Notes: generated from the sequence alone by a model not told the origin. Counted from the stretch's first letter, positions 1 through 7,239 are shown. The stretch is 8,016 nucleotides of DNA from Clostridia bacterium (GCA_900768075.1 CAAGBN010000026.1:1-8016); one strand, 5' to 3'. Numbers and translations are program-made.

Positions 1-311
1 CAGCATTATCGGTGATTTTCGCCTTTTCTTGCAACGTTATTTCGCTTTTTAAAGTGCTTCGCAGTTTCGTAAGAACTGAAAATTTCTTGTGTTTTTGTTC
101 GAGAAACAAATATTGCCTTATGGGGTGTCGGCGTAGAAATACGTCTCTTTTTTATGTGTAAATATATCTTTAAAAGGCACTTGCGAAAAATTCTTCATAA
201 AACCACCAATAAGAGCGTTTTGGCGTTTTATAGTGTAGCAAGGTTACAAATGAGAACAAAAGCTTTTAAGGGTAAAAATAACAAACATAGCAACAATACT
301 CCGAAAAGAAC
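1..311. other. Intergenic stretch with no supported gene
   Basis: This AT-rich stretch lies downstream of the lysozyme gene terminator. I see no open frame with a recognisable product or a convincing ribosome site. A frame is open on the plus strand from position 3 to about 161, running in from the left edge, but its composition is not protein-like. A lysine- and asparagine-rich plus-strand frame (154-354) runs into the terminator hairpin and looks spurious. No tRNA, CRISPR or obvious promoter was recognised. Confidence 0.5.
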
Positions 312-315
312 GAGT

Positions 316-352
316 AAAAACAAGAACTCCCGCTCAGAATTGAACGGGAGTT
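316..352 (-). terminator. Intrinsic terminator of the lysozyme-like gene
   Basis: On the minus strand, an 8-bp stem AACTCCCG/CGGGAGTT (352-345 with 332-325) closes a 12-nt loop that can add three further pairs. It is followed by the T-rich tract CTTGTTTTT (324-316). It begins 6 nt beyond the stop codon of the minus-strand gene, which fits a rho-independent terminator. The plus strand has no T-run after the hairpin, so it should act in one direction. Confidence 0.85.
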
Positions 353-358
353 GATTGC

Positions 359-1897
359 TTATCTTAGAATCAATGTTGCTCTGACGTTTGATGAGGGACT
401 GTAAACCTTGTGATCTCCTACATCAACGTAAGTGTGGATTCTGAAGTAATAGATTCTGCCAAGAGCCAGGTCTTTTACAGAACATTCGGTAACCTTGGGA
501 TCGTCGATTACCAGCTTTCTTTCGTAGTTATATCCGTCTATTGACATATATACAACGTAGCCGTCGGCCTTTGCTTCGGCAGTCCACTTAAGGTTTGTCT
601 GAGCACCCTCAACAGACTTGATGTAAGTGAGATCTACCATATTTGTCTGTGTAGAGGTTATATAAGATGCACTATAGGCTGATTTGCTTATCTTTTCACC
701 GTCTTTGATGAAGGCTCTGATAGCAAATTTATATTTTGTGCCGGCTTCAAGACCGGTTACCATATATTCGGTACCTACTTCTACGATACCAACCTGCTTC
801 CATTTGTTGTCAACACGAAGGTATACATAGTATCCGTCAGCTCCGACATATTCTGCCCATTTGAGTATTACGGAATTATTGCTTCTGCTCTCGGATGTGG
901 GAGCTGTCATAGGATAATTTCCGAATGTTTCAAAAGTGAGCTTATCGAGCTTGCCTGTTGTTGTTTCTTTACAAATCTGACAAGTGAGCTTTTCCTTACC
1001 TGTTGTTGTCAGGGTAGGAGCCTTAATAACCTCACCTGTATATTCGTGATTTACACATTTTACTATAAACTTGATATAGTTGCTGTTTTTTGATGTATCG
1101 GTGAGAGTGTTGATAGCTTTTACATAAGCACTGTATTCACCTGAACCTAAAGCACTGGATTTAAGTGTCTGCTTTAAGGATTTGGTTGTGTATACCTTTG
1201 CCTTATCCCAGTTGTACTTGCCGGTCTTCTTGTTCTTTTCAGCCACATAAAGCTTGTAAGTGTCGGCGTTATCGCCTGCTGATGACCACTTGATAGTAAA
1301 TGAAGCGTTAAGATCGAAGATATCTTTTTTTGATGAAAGCTCAAGTTTGGGAGCATCAAGCTTCTTGTTACCGTAAGTGGGCCAATAGCTTTTTACAGCT
1401 GTATTAGCTCTCTGAACTGATCTTGTGCCTCTGCTGGCAGGAATCTCGAAGTAATAGCACCAATAATACGCTGCATCATAAGCACCGGCTGAATTGTTGG
1501 GTACTCTTTTGAGGTAGTCAAAAATGTGCTTGTACTGAGAGAGCTTAAGCTCATAGTTGAGATAGCTGAGCTGACCTTTGATTGAAAGGTAGTTAAGACC
1601 GTTTCTGCTGCAGTAATTTTTAAGTCTGCTGAGTCTTGATCCGTTCCACATACAAAGACCGCCACTGGGAAGGCCGTTGCTGTCACGGATGATTGTTGAG
1701 GGTTTGAAGTTGGACTCTTTTTCGATGTTTGCCATAATACCGCAAGCTGCTGCGGAGTTGAGTCCCATTTCTTTAGTGAGATACGAGAAAATCTGTGTCT
1801 TGTTGTCGGAAGTAGCGTTTGCGGAGAGTGGTATAACTGTGAGCAGGGTAACAAGAGTCATTGCAATAAGCAATACTTTTATTAAAGCCTTTTTCAT
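359..1897 (-). CDS. Secreted phage-tail-lysozyme-like cell-wall hydrolase with fibronectin type III domains
   Basis: This 512-residue protein is predicted to be exported and to cut peptidoglycan glycan strands. Residues 1-28 form a classic signal peptide: MKKALIK, a long hydrophobic core, then a SANA cleavage-type end. Residues ~33-175 resemble the phage tail lysozyme fold (PF18013 type). The segment IMANIEKESNF places a candidate catalytic glutamate at E61, with E59 nearby, and aromatic-rich YYWCYYFE follows at 144-151. Residues ~182-280, ~330-415 and ~425-510 look like fibronectin type III modules; the last two each carry an LKW...DGYYVY-like pattern. Between the first two, residues 281-309 carry C-x2-H and C-x2-C pairs. 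The start is supported by AGAGGTG (1911-1905) 7 nt before the ATG. The gene appears monocistronic, with its own promoter, a long structured leader and a terminator. It could be a housekeeping autolysin or a defence lysozyme; no prophage genes lie nearby. Domain calls are by eye; exact substrate is unknown. Confidence 0.82.
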   Translation of the reverse strand: MKKALIKVLLIAMTLVTLLTVIPLSANATSDNKTQIFSYLTKEMGLNSAAACGIMANIEKESNFKPSTIIRDSNGLPSGGLCMWNGSRLSRLKNYCSRNGLNYLSIKGQLSYLNYELKLSQYKHIFDYLKRVPNNSAGAYDAAYYWCYYFEIPASRGTRSVQRANTAVKSYWPTYGNKKLDAPKLELSSKKDIFDLNASFTIKWSSAGDNADTYKLYVAEKNKKTGKYNWDKAKVYTTKSLKQTLKSSALGSGEYSAYVKAINTLTDTSKNSNYIKFIVKCVNHEYTGEVIKAPTLTTTGKEKLTCQICKETTTGKLDKLTFETFGNYPMTAPTSESRSNNSVILKWAEYVGADGYYVYLRVDNKWKQVGIVEVGTEYMVTGLEAGTKYKFAIRAFIKDGEKISKSAYSASYITSTQTNMVDLTYIKSVEGAQTNLKWTAEAKADGYVVYMSIDGYNYERKLVIDDPKVTECSVKDLALGRIYYFRIHTYVDVGDHKVYSPSSNVRATLILR

Positions 1898-1924
1898 ATT
1901 TTATCACCTCTGATATTTTCTTTC

Positions 1925-1994
1925 GTCGAAAAGCTCTGAAAAATCTGAATGAGTCTGAAATCGGTGTCTCGTTTCACCGTAATGCTTTTTCGAC
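1925..1994 (-). promoter_or_regulatory. Long-range hairpin just before the ribosome site of the lysozyme-like gene
   Basis: On the minus strand, GTCGAAAAAGC (1994-1984) pairs with GCTTTTCGAC (1934-1925): ten pairs with one bulged A. It encloses a second hairpin, CGGTG/CACCG (1979-1975 with 1966-1962). The outer stem ends about 13 nt before the AGAGGTG ribosome site (1911-1905). No T-run follows, so this does not look like a terminator. A role in translation control, or in presenting the ribosome site, is inference. The plus strand of this stretch also carries three TCTGAA copies at 1935, 1944 and 1954. Confidence 0.5.
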
Positions 1995-2094
1995 TAAGTA
2001 CAGGATAACTTTGATAGAAGAAAGATGGGCATACACTTTGTATTTGCATAGACCTTGCTTCGTAACACAATACTCTTTCTTTCTTAATTATTTC

Positions 2095-2222
2095 TTGCGA
2101 TTCAATAGGTTTACATGGGTGTTACGCCGGTCTCTGACCTTGCAGATGTATGTCGTTATCGTTATCTGCTGCACTTCAGGATAGCCCGAGTGGCTGCCTG
2201 TTTACTCATTTCATATCGGCAA
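2095..2222 (-). ncRNA. Structured 5' leader domain, riboswitch-like (possibly diverged c-di-AMP type)
   Basis: This is the first part of a ~320-nt leader that begins at the strong promoter at 2231-2259. The ends close on each other: UUG-(C)-CGAU (2222-2215) pairs with AUCG-CAA (2101-2095). Inside lie three hairpins: CAGG/CCUG with inner GCC/GGC (2200-2177), GCAGAU/AUCUGC (2169-2142), and GGUC/GACC (2139-2129). A loop GGG (2187-2185) could reach CCC at 2119-2117. The order of elements (GUUGCCGA, a GGnnGCCA block, a GGGnUnAUC block, two hairpins, then CACCC and an AACC block, then GCAA) recalls the ydaO/c-di-AMP riboswitch, a class known to control cell-wall hydrolase genes. However, the usual conserved CAGCUAACC segment is only weakly matched. 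I am fairly sure the domain folds, and unsure of its class. Confidence 0.5.
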
Positions 2223-2230
2223 CATCGGGT

Positions 2231-2259
2231 ATTATATCTATTTATGACAAAATTGTCAA
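2231..2259 (-). promoter_or_regulatory. Consensus sigma-A promoter for the lysozyme-like gene leader
   Basis: On the minus strand, TTGACA (2259-2254) is followed by exactly 17 nt and then TATAAT (2236-2231), a perfect match in both hexamers. Transcription should start near 2226-2223, immediately before the folded leader domain and some 325 nt before the ATG. Such a strong promoter ahead of a long leader suggests that expression is limited after initiation. Confidence 0.88.
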
Positions 2260-2385
2260 GTTTTATGCATCGCAGAGGGATTTTTAAGTCTTTTTGAGAA
2301 TAAAAAATAGGTCGAATTCAGTCGGTATTTAGTATAATGTTCATAAAAAACCTTCGGAAGACCTCTGTATTTAGTGAAAATCTAC

Positions 2386-2425
2386 AAAAAAGCCCTTTAA
2401 CCTCAAAATAGGGGTATTTTTGGGC
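2386..2425 (-). terminator. Possible backup terminator downstream of proS
   Basis: On the minus strand, GCCC (2425-2422) pairs with GGGC (2395-2392), with a T6 run directly after it (2391-2386). The stem is only 4 bp, with a large interior that may partly pair (CCCC with GAGG). It lies about 70 nt beyond the main proS terminator. The call rests mostly on the T-run. Confidence 0.35.
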
Positions 2426-2434
2426 AACATACAC

Positions 2435-2477
2435 AAAAGAAAAGAGCCAATCTTATAGCAAATGTACAAGATTGGCT
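2435..2477 (-). terminator. Intrinsic terminator of proS
   Basis: On the minus strand, a perfect 10-bp stem AGCCAATCTT/AAGATTGGCT (2477-2468 with 2454-2445) closes a 13-nt loop. It is followed by CTTTTCTTTT (2444-2435). It starts 19 nt after the proS stop codon, so it ends the proS transcript and insulates the lysozyme-like gene's promoter. Confidence 0.88.
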
Positions 2478-2496
2478 GATTTAATTCTATTTTAGA

Positions 2497-3939
2497 TTAA
2501 TATGCTTTACCCCAGTAAACTAAATGCTTAGCTTCGCCGCCACAGCAAACGCATTTATTGGAGATTTCTTCCTGATTTAAGGGCATACAACGTGAGCCTA
2601 CACCGGTAATTTCCTTAACCTTGTCCTCACATTCTTCGTTGCCGCACCACATAGCCTTGATAAAGCCGTCGCCTTTTTCGTTAAGGGCTGCTGTGATTTC
2701 ATCAAGAGTTGTACAAGCGTATGTTCTGTTCTCTCTGTTTTCGAGAGCCTTGTTATAAATACCGTCTCTTACCTCTGTGAGCTTAGCACTTACCTCTTCA
2801 GCGAGAGTTTCAAGCTTAGCAACGCTCTTTTCTCTGTTGTGACGTGTTACAAGTACACATTCACCGTTTTCGATATCTCTGGGACCTACCTCGATACGAA
2901 CGGGAACACCCTTCATTTCGTATTCTGAGTATTTCCAGCCTGCTGAGTTGTTGCTGTCGTCGAGCTTAACTCTGATGCCTGCCTTTTCGAGCTGAGCCTT
3001 GAGCTCGGCAGCCTTTTCAAGTACGCCGGGCTTGTGCTGTGCAACAGGGATGATAACTGCCTGAATGGGAGCTACTGCAGGAGGAAGAACAAGACCGTTG
3101 TCGTCACCGTGAGTCATAATGATAGCACCGATGAGTCTTGTTGTCATACCCCATGATGTCTGATGGGGATATTCCAGCTTGTTTTCCTTGCTCTGATACT
3201 GAATGCCGAAAGCCTTGGCAAAGCCGTCACCGAAGTAGTGTGATGTACCTGCCTGAAGAGCCTTACCGTCGTGCATAAGAGCTTCAATAGCATATGTTGA
3301 AACAGCGCCTGCGAACTTATCACTTTCTGTTTTCTTACCCTTTACAACGGGAATTGCAAGATACTGCTCGCAGAAATCTGCGTAAACATTGAGCATCTTC
3401 TCTGTTTCTACGATAGCTTCTTCAGCTGTAGCGTGAATTGTGTGACCCTCCTGCCAGAGGAATTCTCTTGAACGAAGGAAGGGACGTGTTGTCTTTTCCC
3501 AACGAACAACGCTAACCCACTGATTATAGAGTTTGGGAAGATCTCTGTGTGAGTGGATGATGTTTGCATAGTGCTCACAGAAAAGTGTTTCTGATGTGGG
3601 ACGTACGCAGAGCTTTTCTTCAAGTCTCTCGCTGCCGCCGTGAGTTACCCAGGCAACCTCAGGAGCGAAGCCTTCAACGTGATCCTTTTCCTTCTGAAGA
3701 AGTGATTCGGGGATGAACATAGGCATGCATACGTTTTCGTGACCTGTTGCCTTGAACATACCGTCGAGAATTCTCTGAATGTTTTCCCAGATTGCATAAC
3801 CGTAGGGGCGGATAACCATACAGCCCTTTACGCTGGTATATTCAACGAGCTCTGCCTTCTTGCAGATGTCGGTGTACCATTTAGCGAAATCCACGTCCAT
3901 GGAGGTGATTTCGTCAACCATTTTTTTATCGTTAGCCAT
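2497..3939 (-). CDS. proS: Prolyl-tRNA synthetase, archaeal/eukaryal type with C-terminal zinc domain
   Basis: This class II synthetase (480 residues) charges tRNA-Pro with proline in the cytoplasm. It lacks the INS editing insertion of E. coli-type ProRS and matches the shorter ThermoProS-type form in length. Visible landmarks are RPTSE (113-117), motif 2 around VRWEKTTRPFLRSREFLWQEGHT (145-167), and motif 3 with GDDNGLVLPP (278-287). The anticodon-binding domain spans about 293-395. The C-terminal zinc module has C432, C437, C463 and C466, the same 5/26/3 spacing I recall for the Thermus enzyme. The chain ends in tyrosine, as is typical for this subfamily. I start at MANDKKM because AAAGGAC lies 10 nt upstream. 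The frame extends 12 codons further (to 3975), but that extension overlaps the ribosome site. It sits downstream of ileS on the same strand, with its own promoter region and terminator. Confidence 0.96.
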   Translation of the reverse strand: MANDKKMVDEITSMDVDFAKWYTDICKKAELVEYTSVKGCMVIRPYGYAIWENIQRILDGMFKATGHENVCMPMFIPESLLQKEKDHVEGFAPEVAWVTHGGSERLEEKLCVRPTSETLFCEHYANIIHSHRDLPKLYNQWVSVVRWEKTTRPFLRSREFLWQEGHTIHATAEEAIVETEKMLNVYADFCEQYLAIPVVKGKKTESDKFAGAVSTYAIEALMHDGKALQAGTSHYFGDGFAKAFGIQYQSKENKLEYPHQTSWGMTTRLIGAIIMTHGDDNGLVLPPAVAPIQAVIIPVAQHKPGVLEKAAELKAQLEKAGIRVKLDDSNNSAGWKYSEYEMKGVPVRIEVGPRDIENGECVLVTRHNREKSVAKLETLAEEVSAKLTEVRDGIYNKALENRENRTYACTTLDEITAALNEKGDGFIKAMWCGNEECEDKVKEITGVGSRCMPLNQEEISNKCVCCGGEAKHLVYWGKAY

Positions 3940-3965
3940 AGTTTTATGTCCTTTCTGAATGGTGT

Positions 3966-4038
3966 GAAAAAACATATATATAATAGTATACGAATTTCAC
4001 TTTTTAAGGGACAGAAAATACATATATATAATAGTATA
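3966..4038 (-). repeat. Two copies of a 25-bp promoter element before proS
   Basis: Positions 3966-3990 and 4014-4038 match in 24 of 25 bases and are 48 bp apart. On the minus strand the core reads TATACTATTATATATATGT. A third copy of the 19-bp core, with one change, lies at 7297-7315 before ileS. Each copy begins with the -10-like hexamer TATACT, so the repeat covers the -10 box and probable start site. It may be a shared promoter module or a regulator site; the regulator is unknown. Confidence 0.8.
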
Positions 4039-4062
4039 GAAAATCCCTTTTATTTATATCAA
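4033..4062 (-). promoter_or_regulatory. Probable proS promoter (distal repeat copy)
   Basis: On the minus strand, TTGATA (4062-4057) and TATACT (4038-4033) are separated by 18 nt; each hexamer is one base from consensus. The start would be near 4026, giving a leader of about 87 nt. The second -10 copy at 3990-3985 has no good -35 box at 16-18 nt spacing, so it is the weaker candidate. Either start is too close to the gene for a T-box leader. The -35 box overlaps the hairpin at 4060-4085. Confidence 0.6.
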
Positions 4063-4085
4063 CCCACAGGGTTATCTGTGGGTTG
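4060..4085 (-). terminator. Hairpin after ileS, a weak or leaky terminator
   Basis: A perfect 10-bp stem CAACCCACAG/CTGTGGGTTG with a 6-nt loop starts 13 nt beyond the ileS stop codon. Its position suggests a terminator, but what follows on the minus strand (ATATAAATAAAAGGG) is not a T-run. Some transcripts could therefore read through into proS, or the hairpin may protect the 3' end. Its far arm supplies part of the proS -35 box. Confidence 0.5.
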
Positions 4086-4098
4086 AATGACTGTTTAT

Positions 4099-7000
4099 TT
4101 ATGCTTTCTTAACTGAAAGAACGATGTCGCTGTCTGCAACGGAAATTGTCTTTGTAAGGTCAGCTTCAATAGCACCGCCGATGATGATATCGTCAGCAAG
4201 AAGCTCATCAGCCATATAAGCCTTGTTTTCGTTGAGACAACCTACGATGAAGTCGCTGTCTGATGAAAGTGCCATAACAACTCTCTGCTCAACCTCATAG
4301 CCTGCTTCCTTACGGATAAGCTGACACTGGCGGATGATATCACGAAGTGCGCCTTCCTTGATAAGCTCGTCTGTGAGAACAACATCAAGAGCGATAACTG
4401 TGTCGCCCTGACAGTCAGCTGAAACGATGCCTGCCTTGGTCTTTGACATAATTGTGAAGATAGCGGGATCGTATGCTTCTTCGAAGCCGTTTACGAGTAC
4501 TGCTTCGCCTGCCTTAGCCTTAACTGTGTATTCAGCCATTTCTTCAGCTGTAGCAGCCTCGAGAGCCTGCTTCATCTTGTTTACATTCTGCTTAAGTACT
4601 GCACCTGCAGCCTTGAAGTTAACAGCAAGGTAGCTGTCTTCAAGTACGCCCTTATCGCTGATGTATTCAAGAGTCTTGATATTAAGCTCGTCAAGAATGT
4701 TCTTTTCATAAATCTTCACAAGGTCACTCTTAGCCTCGTCACAGCAAACGAAGAGCTTCTGAAGGGGCTGACGAACCTTGATCTGATGCTCGTTACGAAG
4801 TCTCATAGCTACTGCGATGATTTCACGTGCAAATGCTGTCTGCTCGATGATACCGTCATCTTCAAAGCCTTCAAGAACCTCGGGCCAATCGCTGAGATGT
4901 ACTGAAAGCTCAACTGAGGGCATTACACGGCGGATAAGATTCTGCCAGATGCTTTCTGTCATAAAGGGAATGATGGGAGCCATAACCTTTACACAAGCTG
5001 AAAGAGCGTTGTAAAGAGTCCAGTAAGCAATCATCTTGTCGCTTTCGTCGCCTGTCTTCCAGAAACGACGGCGGTTTGTTCTGATATACCAGTTTGAAAT
5101 ATCGTCAACAAAGATTTCGAATTCCTTGATTACATTGTAAGCCTTGTAGTCATCCATCTGAGCTGAAGCCTTCTTGATGAAGTCGTTAGTTCTGATAACG
5201 AGCCACTTGTCTGTAACTGTCATAGCGTTCTTGTCGGGAGTGTAACCCTCGAAGTTAGGCTTGTCAATTTTAGCATATGTCTCGAAGAAGGTGTAGATGT
5301 TCCAGAATGAAAGAAGCTTTCTTCTTGCTTCGTCACCAAGGTTGAAGCCGAAACGAACGTCGTTGGCAACAGGAGCACCTGCATAGAGGTAACGTACTGT
5401 GTCAGCACCGATCTTTTCTGCAGCCTCGTCAAAGCGGATCATATAACCTGTCTTTGAGAATTTCTGGCCGTTTTCCTGAATAACGCTTGAGTGGCAAAGT
5501 ACTCTTTCGTAGGGAGCTCTGTCTTCAAGAACTGTACTCATAAACAGAAGTGAGTAGAACCAGAGACGTACCTGCTCGCGCATTTCAACAACCCATTCAG
5601 CGGGGAAGTTCTTGCGCCATTCTTCTTTATCATCAAAGTAACCTGTTGTTGAGAAAGGTACGATACCTGCATCGAGCCAAACGTCACCAACGTCAGTGAT
5701 ACGCTTTACAGCCTTGCCGCACTTGGGACACTTGATTTCAACTTCGTCGATCCAGGGTCTGTGAAGCTCGGGGAGAGCATCAACCTTTGCGGGATCAACT
5801 GCTAATTCTTTAAGCTCATCGATTGAGCCGATAACGTGTACATTGCCGCAGTCCTCACATACATAGAAGGGGAGAGGCATACCGTAGTAACGCTTACGTG
5901 AGATGTTCCAGTTGCCCATATTGTTGAGCCAGTCAAGCATTCTCTTACCGTTTGATTCGGGCTCCCACTTAACGCTCATAGCGTTCTTGATAAGACGGGG
6001 CTTAAGCTCCTCTGTGGTGATGAACCAAGAGGGAACAAGACGGTAGATAAGCTCTTCCTTACATCTCCAGCATACGGGGTAGCTGTGCTCGTGAGGCTTA
6101 ATGAGATAGAGCTTGTTTCTTGATTTGAGCTCTTCGAAAACTTCCTCAGCGATAGTCTTGCTGTTCTTGCCTGAGAAGAAGCCGAAGCCCTTGAGGAAGA
6201 TACCCATATCGTCAACGGGCATAATTTCGGGAAGACCGAGTCTCTTACCGAGCTCGTTATCTTCTGCACCGCAACCGGGAGCAATGTGTACAACGCCTGT
6301 ACCTTCTTCAGCGTCTACATCTTCCCAAGCTACAATTTTGTGCTCGAAGCCCTGCTGAGCTTCAAGCTCGGGGAAGCAGGTTTCATACTTTCTGCCAACG
6401 AGCTCTTCACCCTTGAACATACGAAGCACTTCAAGCTTATCTTCGCCGAGATACTTGATAGCGTTCTTTGCGAGGATAAGTGTCTGCTCATCGCTCTTAA
6501 CCTTTACTTCAACATAGTCGATTTCGGGGTTAACTGCAAGAGCAACGTTTGATGAAAGAGTCCAGGGAGTAGTTGTCCACACGATGATTTTGCTGTCAAG
6601 ACCCTCAACGGGAAGCTTGAAGAAAACTGAATTATGTGTAACAGTCTTATATGAACCTGTCATTTCGTGCTCTGAAAGTGATGTACCGCAACGGGGACAC
6701 CAGGGCATAGGCTTGTATTCTCTCTGAATCCAGCCGTTGTCGTCACAAGTCTTAAGGAAGTGCCAGATGCTTGTGATGTTCTTGTCTGTGTTTGTGAAGT
6801 AGGAGTTATCCCACTGCATCCACTGACCGAGTCTCTTTGACTGCTCAGTGATAACACCTGAATATGTCTTTACACGGTCAACGCACTGTCTTGTGAACTT
6901 GTCGATACCGTAATCTTCGATATCCTTCTTGCTTTCGAAGCCGAGCTCTTTTTCAACACCGACCTCTACCCAGAGACCCTGTGAGTCGAAACCGTTCTGG

Positions 7001-7239
7001 CAACGGCAATCGTAGCCTTTCATATATTTGTATCTGATGAAGGTATCCTTGAGGGTACGGCCCCAAGCGTGGTGGATACCCATAGGATTGTTAGCTGTAA
7101 TAGGACCGTCTATGAAGCGGAAACGCTCCTTGCCCTGATTTTTTTCTTTACGTTTGTCGTAGCAGTTGTTATCTTCCCAGAACTTGAGAATATCGTGTTC
7201 CATGGAAATAAAACTGTTACTCTTTTCCATTTCTGCCAT
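4099..7239 (-). CDS. ileS: Isoleucyl-tRNA synthetase, IleRS2-like, with GxHH active-site signature
   Basis: This class I synthetase (1046 residues) charges tRNA-Ile in the cytoplasm. The usual HxGH ATP-binding signature is replaced by GIHH (residues 54-57, in PITANNPMGIHHAWGRT). It aligns without gaps to the standard P-P-Y-A-T-G-T-P-H-Y-G-H region. The second signature is KFSKT (593-597). The CP1 editing domain shows WTTTPWTL (221-228) and GTGVVHIAPG (313-322) followed by GAEDN. Four C-x2-C pairs, at C181/C184, C390/C393, C461/C464 and C504/C507, suggest zinc sites. The DVWLDAG block is at 519-525. The anticodon-binding helical domain covers about 670-790. The C-terminal extension (from RLRNEHQIKVRQPL, 813 on) is the IleRS2-type tail (DUF5915-like). 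I start at MAEMEK because GGAGGA lies 7 nt upstream; the frame extends 13 codons further, to 7278, without ribosome-site support. Catalytic and editing motifs otherwise look intact, so it is probably the working enzyme. Confidence 0.95.
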   Translation of the reverse strand: MAEMEKSNSFISMEHDILKFWEDNNCYDKRKEKNQGKERFRFIDGPITANNPMGIHHAWGRTLKDTFIRYKYMKGYDCRCQNGFDSQGLWVEVGVEKELGFESKKDIEDYGIDKFTRQCVDRVKTYSGVITEQSKRLGQWMQWDNSYFTNTDKNITSIWHFLKTCDDNGWIQREYKPMPWCPRCGTSLSEHEMTGSYKTVTHNSVFFKLPVEGLDSKIIVWTTTPWTLSSNVALAVNPEIDYVEVKVKSDEQTLILAKNAIKYLGEDKLEVLRMFKGEELVGRKYETCFPELEAQQGFEHKIVAWEDVDAEEGTGVVHIAPGCGAEDNELGKRLGLPEIMPVDDMGIFLKGFGFFSGKNSKTIAEEVFEELKSRNKLYLIKPHEHSYPVCWRCKEELIYRLVPSWFITTEELKPRLIKNAMSVKWEPESNGKRMLDWLNNMGNWNISRKRYYGMPLPFYVCEDCGNVHVIGSIDELKELAVDPAKVDALPELHRPWIDEVEIKCPKCGKAVKRITDVGDVWLDAGIVPFSTTGYFDDKEEWRKNFPAEWVVEMREQVRLWFYSLLFMSTVLEDRAPYERVLCHSSVIQENGQKFSKTGYMIRFDEAAEKIGADTVRYLYAGAPVANDVRFGFNLGDEARRKLLSFWNIYTFFETYAKIDKPNFEGYTPDKNAMTVTDKWLVIRTNDFIKKASAQMDDYKAYNVIKEFEIFVDDISNWYIRTNRRRFWKTGDESDKMIAYWTLYNALSACVKVMAPIIPFMTESIWQNLIRRVMPSVELSVHLSDWPEVLEGFEDDGIIEQTAFAREIIAVAMRLRNEHQIKVRQPLQKLFVCCDEAKSDLVKIYEKNILDELNIKTLEYISDKGVLEDSYLAVNFKAAGAVLKQNVNKMKQALEAATAEEMAEYTVKAKAGEAVLVNGFEEAYDPAIFTIMSKTKAGIVSADCQGDTVIALDVVLTDELIKEGALRDIIRQCQLIRKEAGYEVEQRVVMALSSDSDFIVGCLNENKAYMADELLADDIIIGGAIEADLTKTISVADSDIVLSVKKA

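Noticed and set aside
118..198. 26-residue minus-strand frame starting MKNFSQVPFKDIF
   Set aside because: It looks mildly protein-like with GGTGG nearby, but it is downstream of a terminator, has no promoter I can see and is too short to support alone.
154..354. 66-codon plus-strand frame, rich in K and N
   Set aside because: It has no ribosome site, ends inside the terminator hairpin of the minus-strand gene and has low-complexity, non-protein-like composition.
359..2226. Lysozyme-like gene as part of a prophage
   Set aside because: It has a signal peptide and fibronectin modules, its own promoter and terminator, and housekeeping neighbours; no other phage gene is visible.
2115..2297. 60-codon plus-strand frame
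   Set aside because: It is antisense to the folded leader and promoter of the lysozyme-like gene and has no ribosome site.
2280..2345. TATAAT-like box on the plus strand near 2331-2336
   Set aside because: There is no suitable -35 box and no plus-strand gene follows.
3940..3975. Upstream ATG giving a 492-residue ProRS
   Set aside because: The extra 12 codons cover the AAAGGAC ribosome site that fits the downstream ATG.
3739..4086. 115-codon plus-strand frame over the proS 5' end
   Set aside because: It is the antisense shadow of proS and its promoter repeats; no ribosome site.
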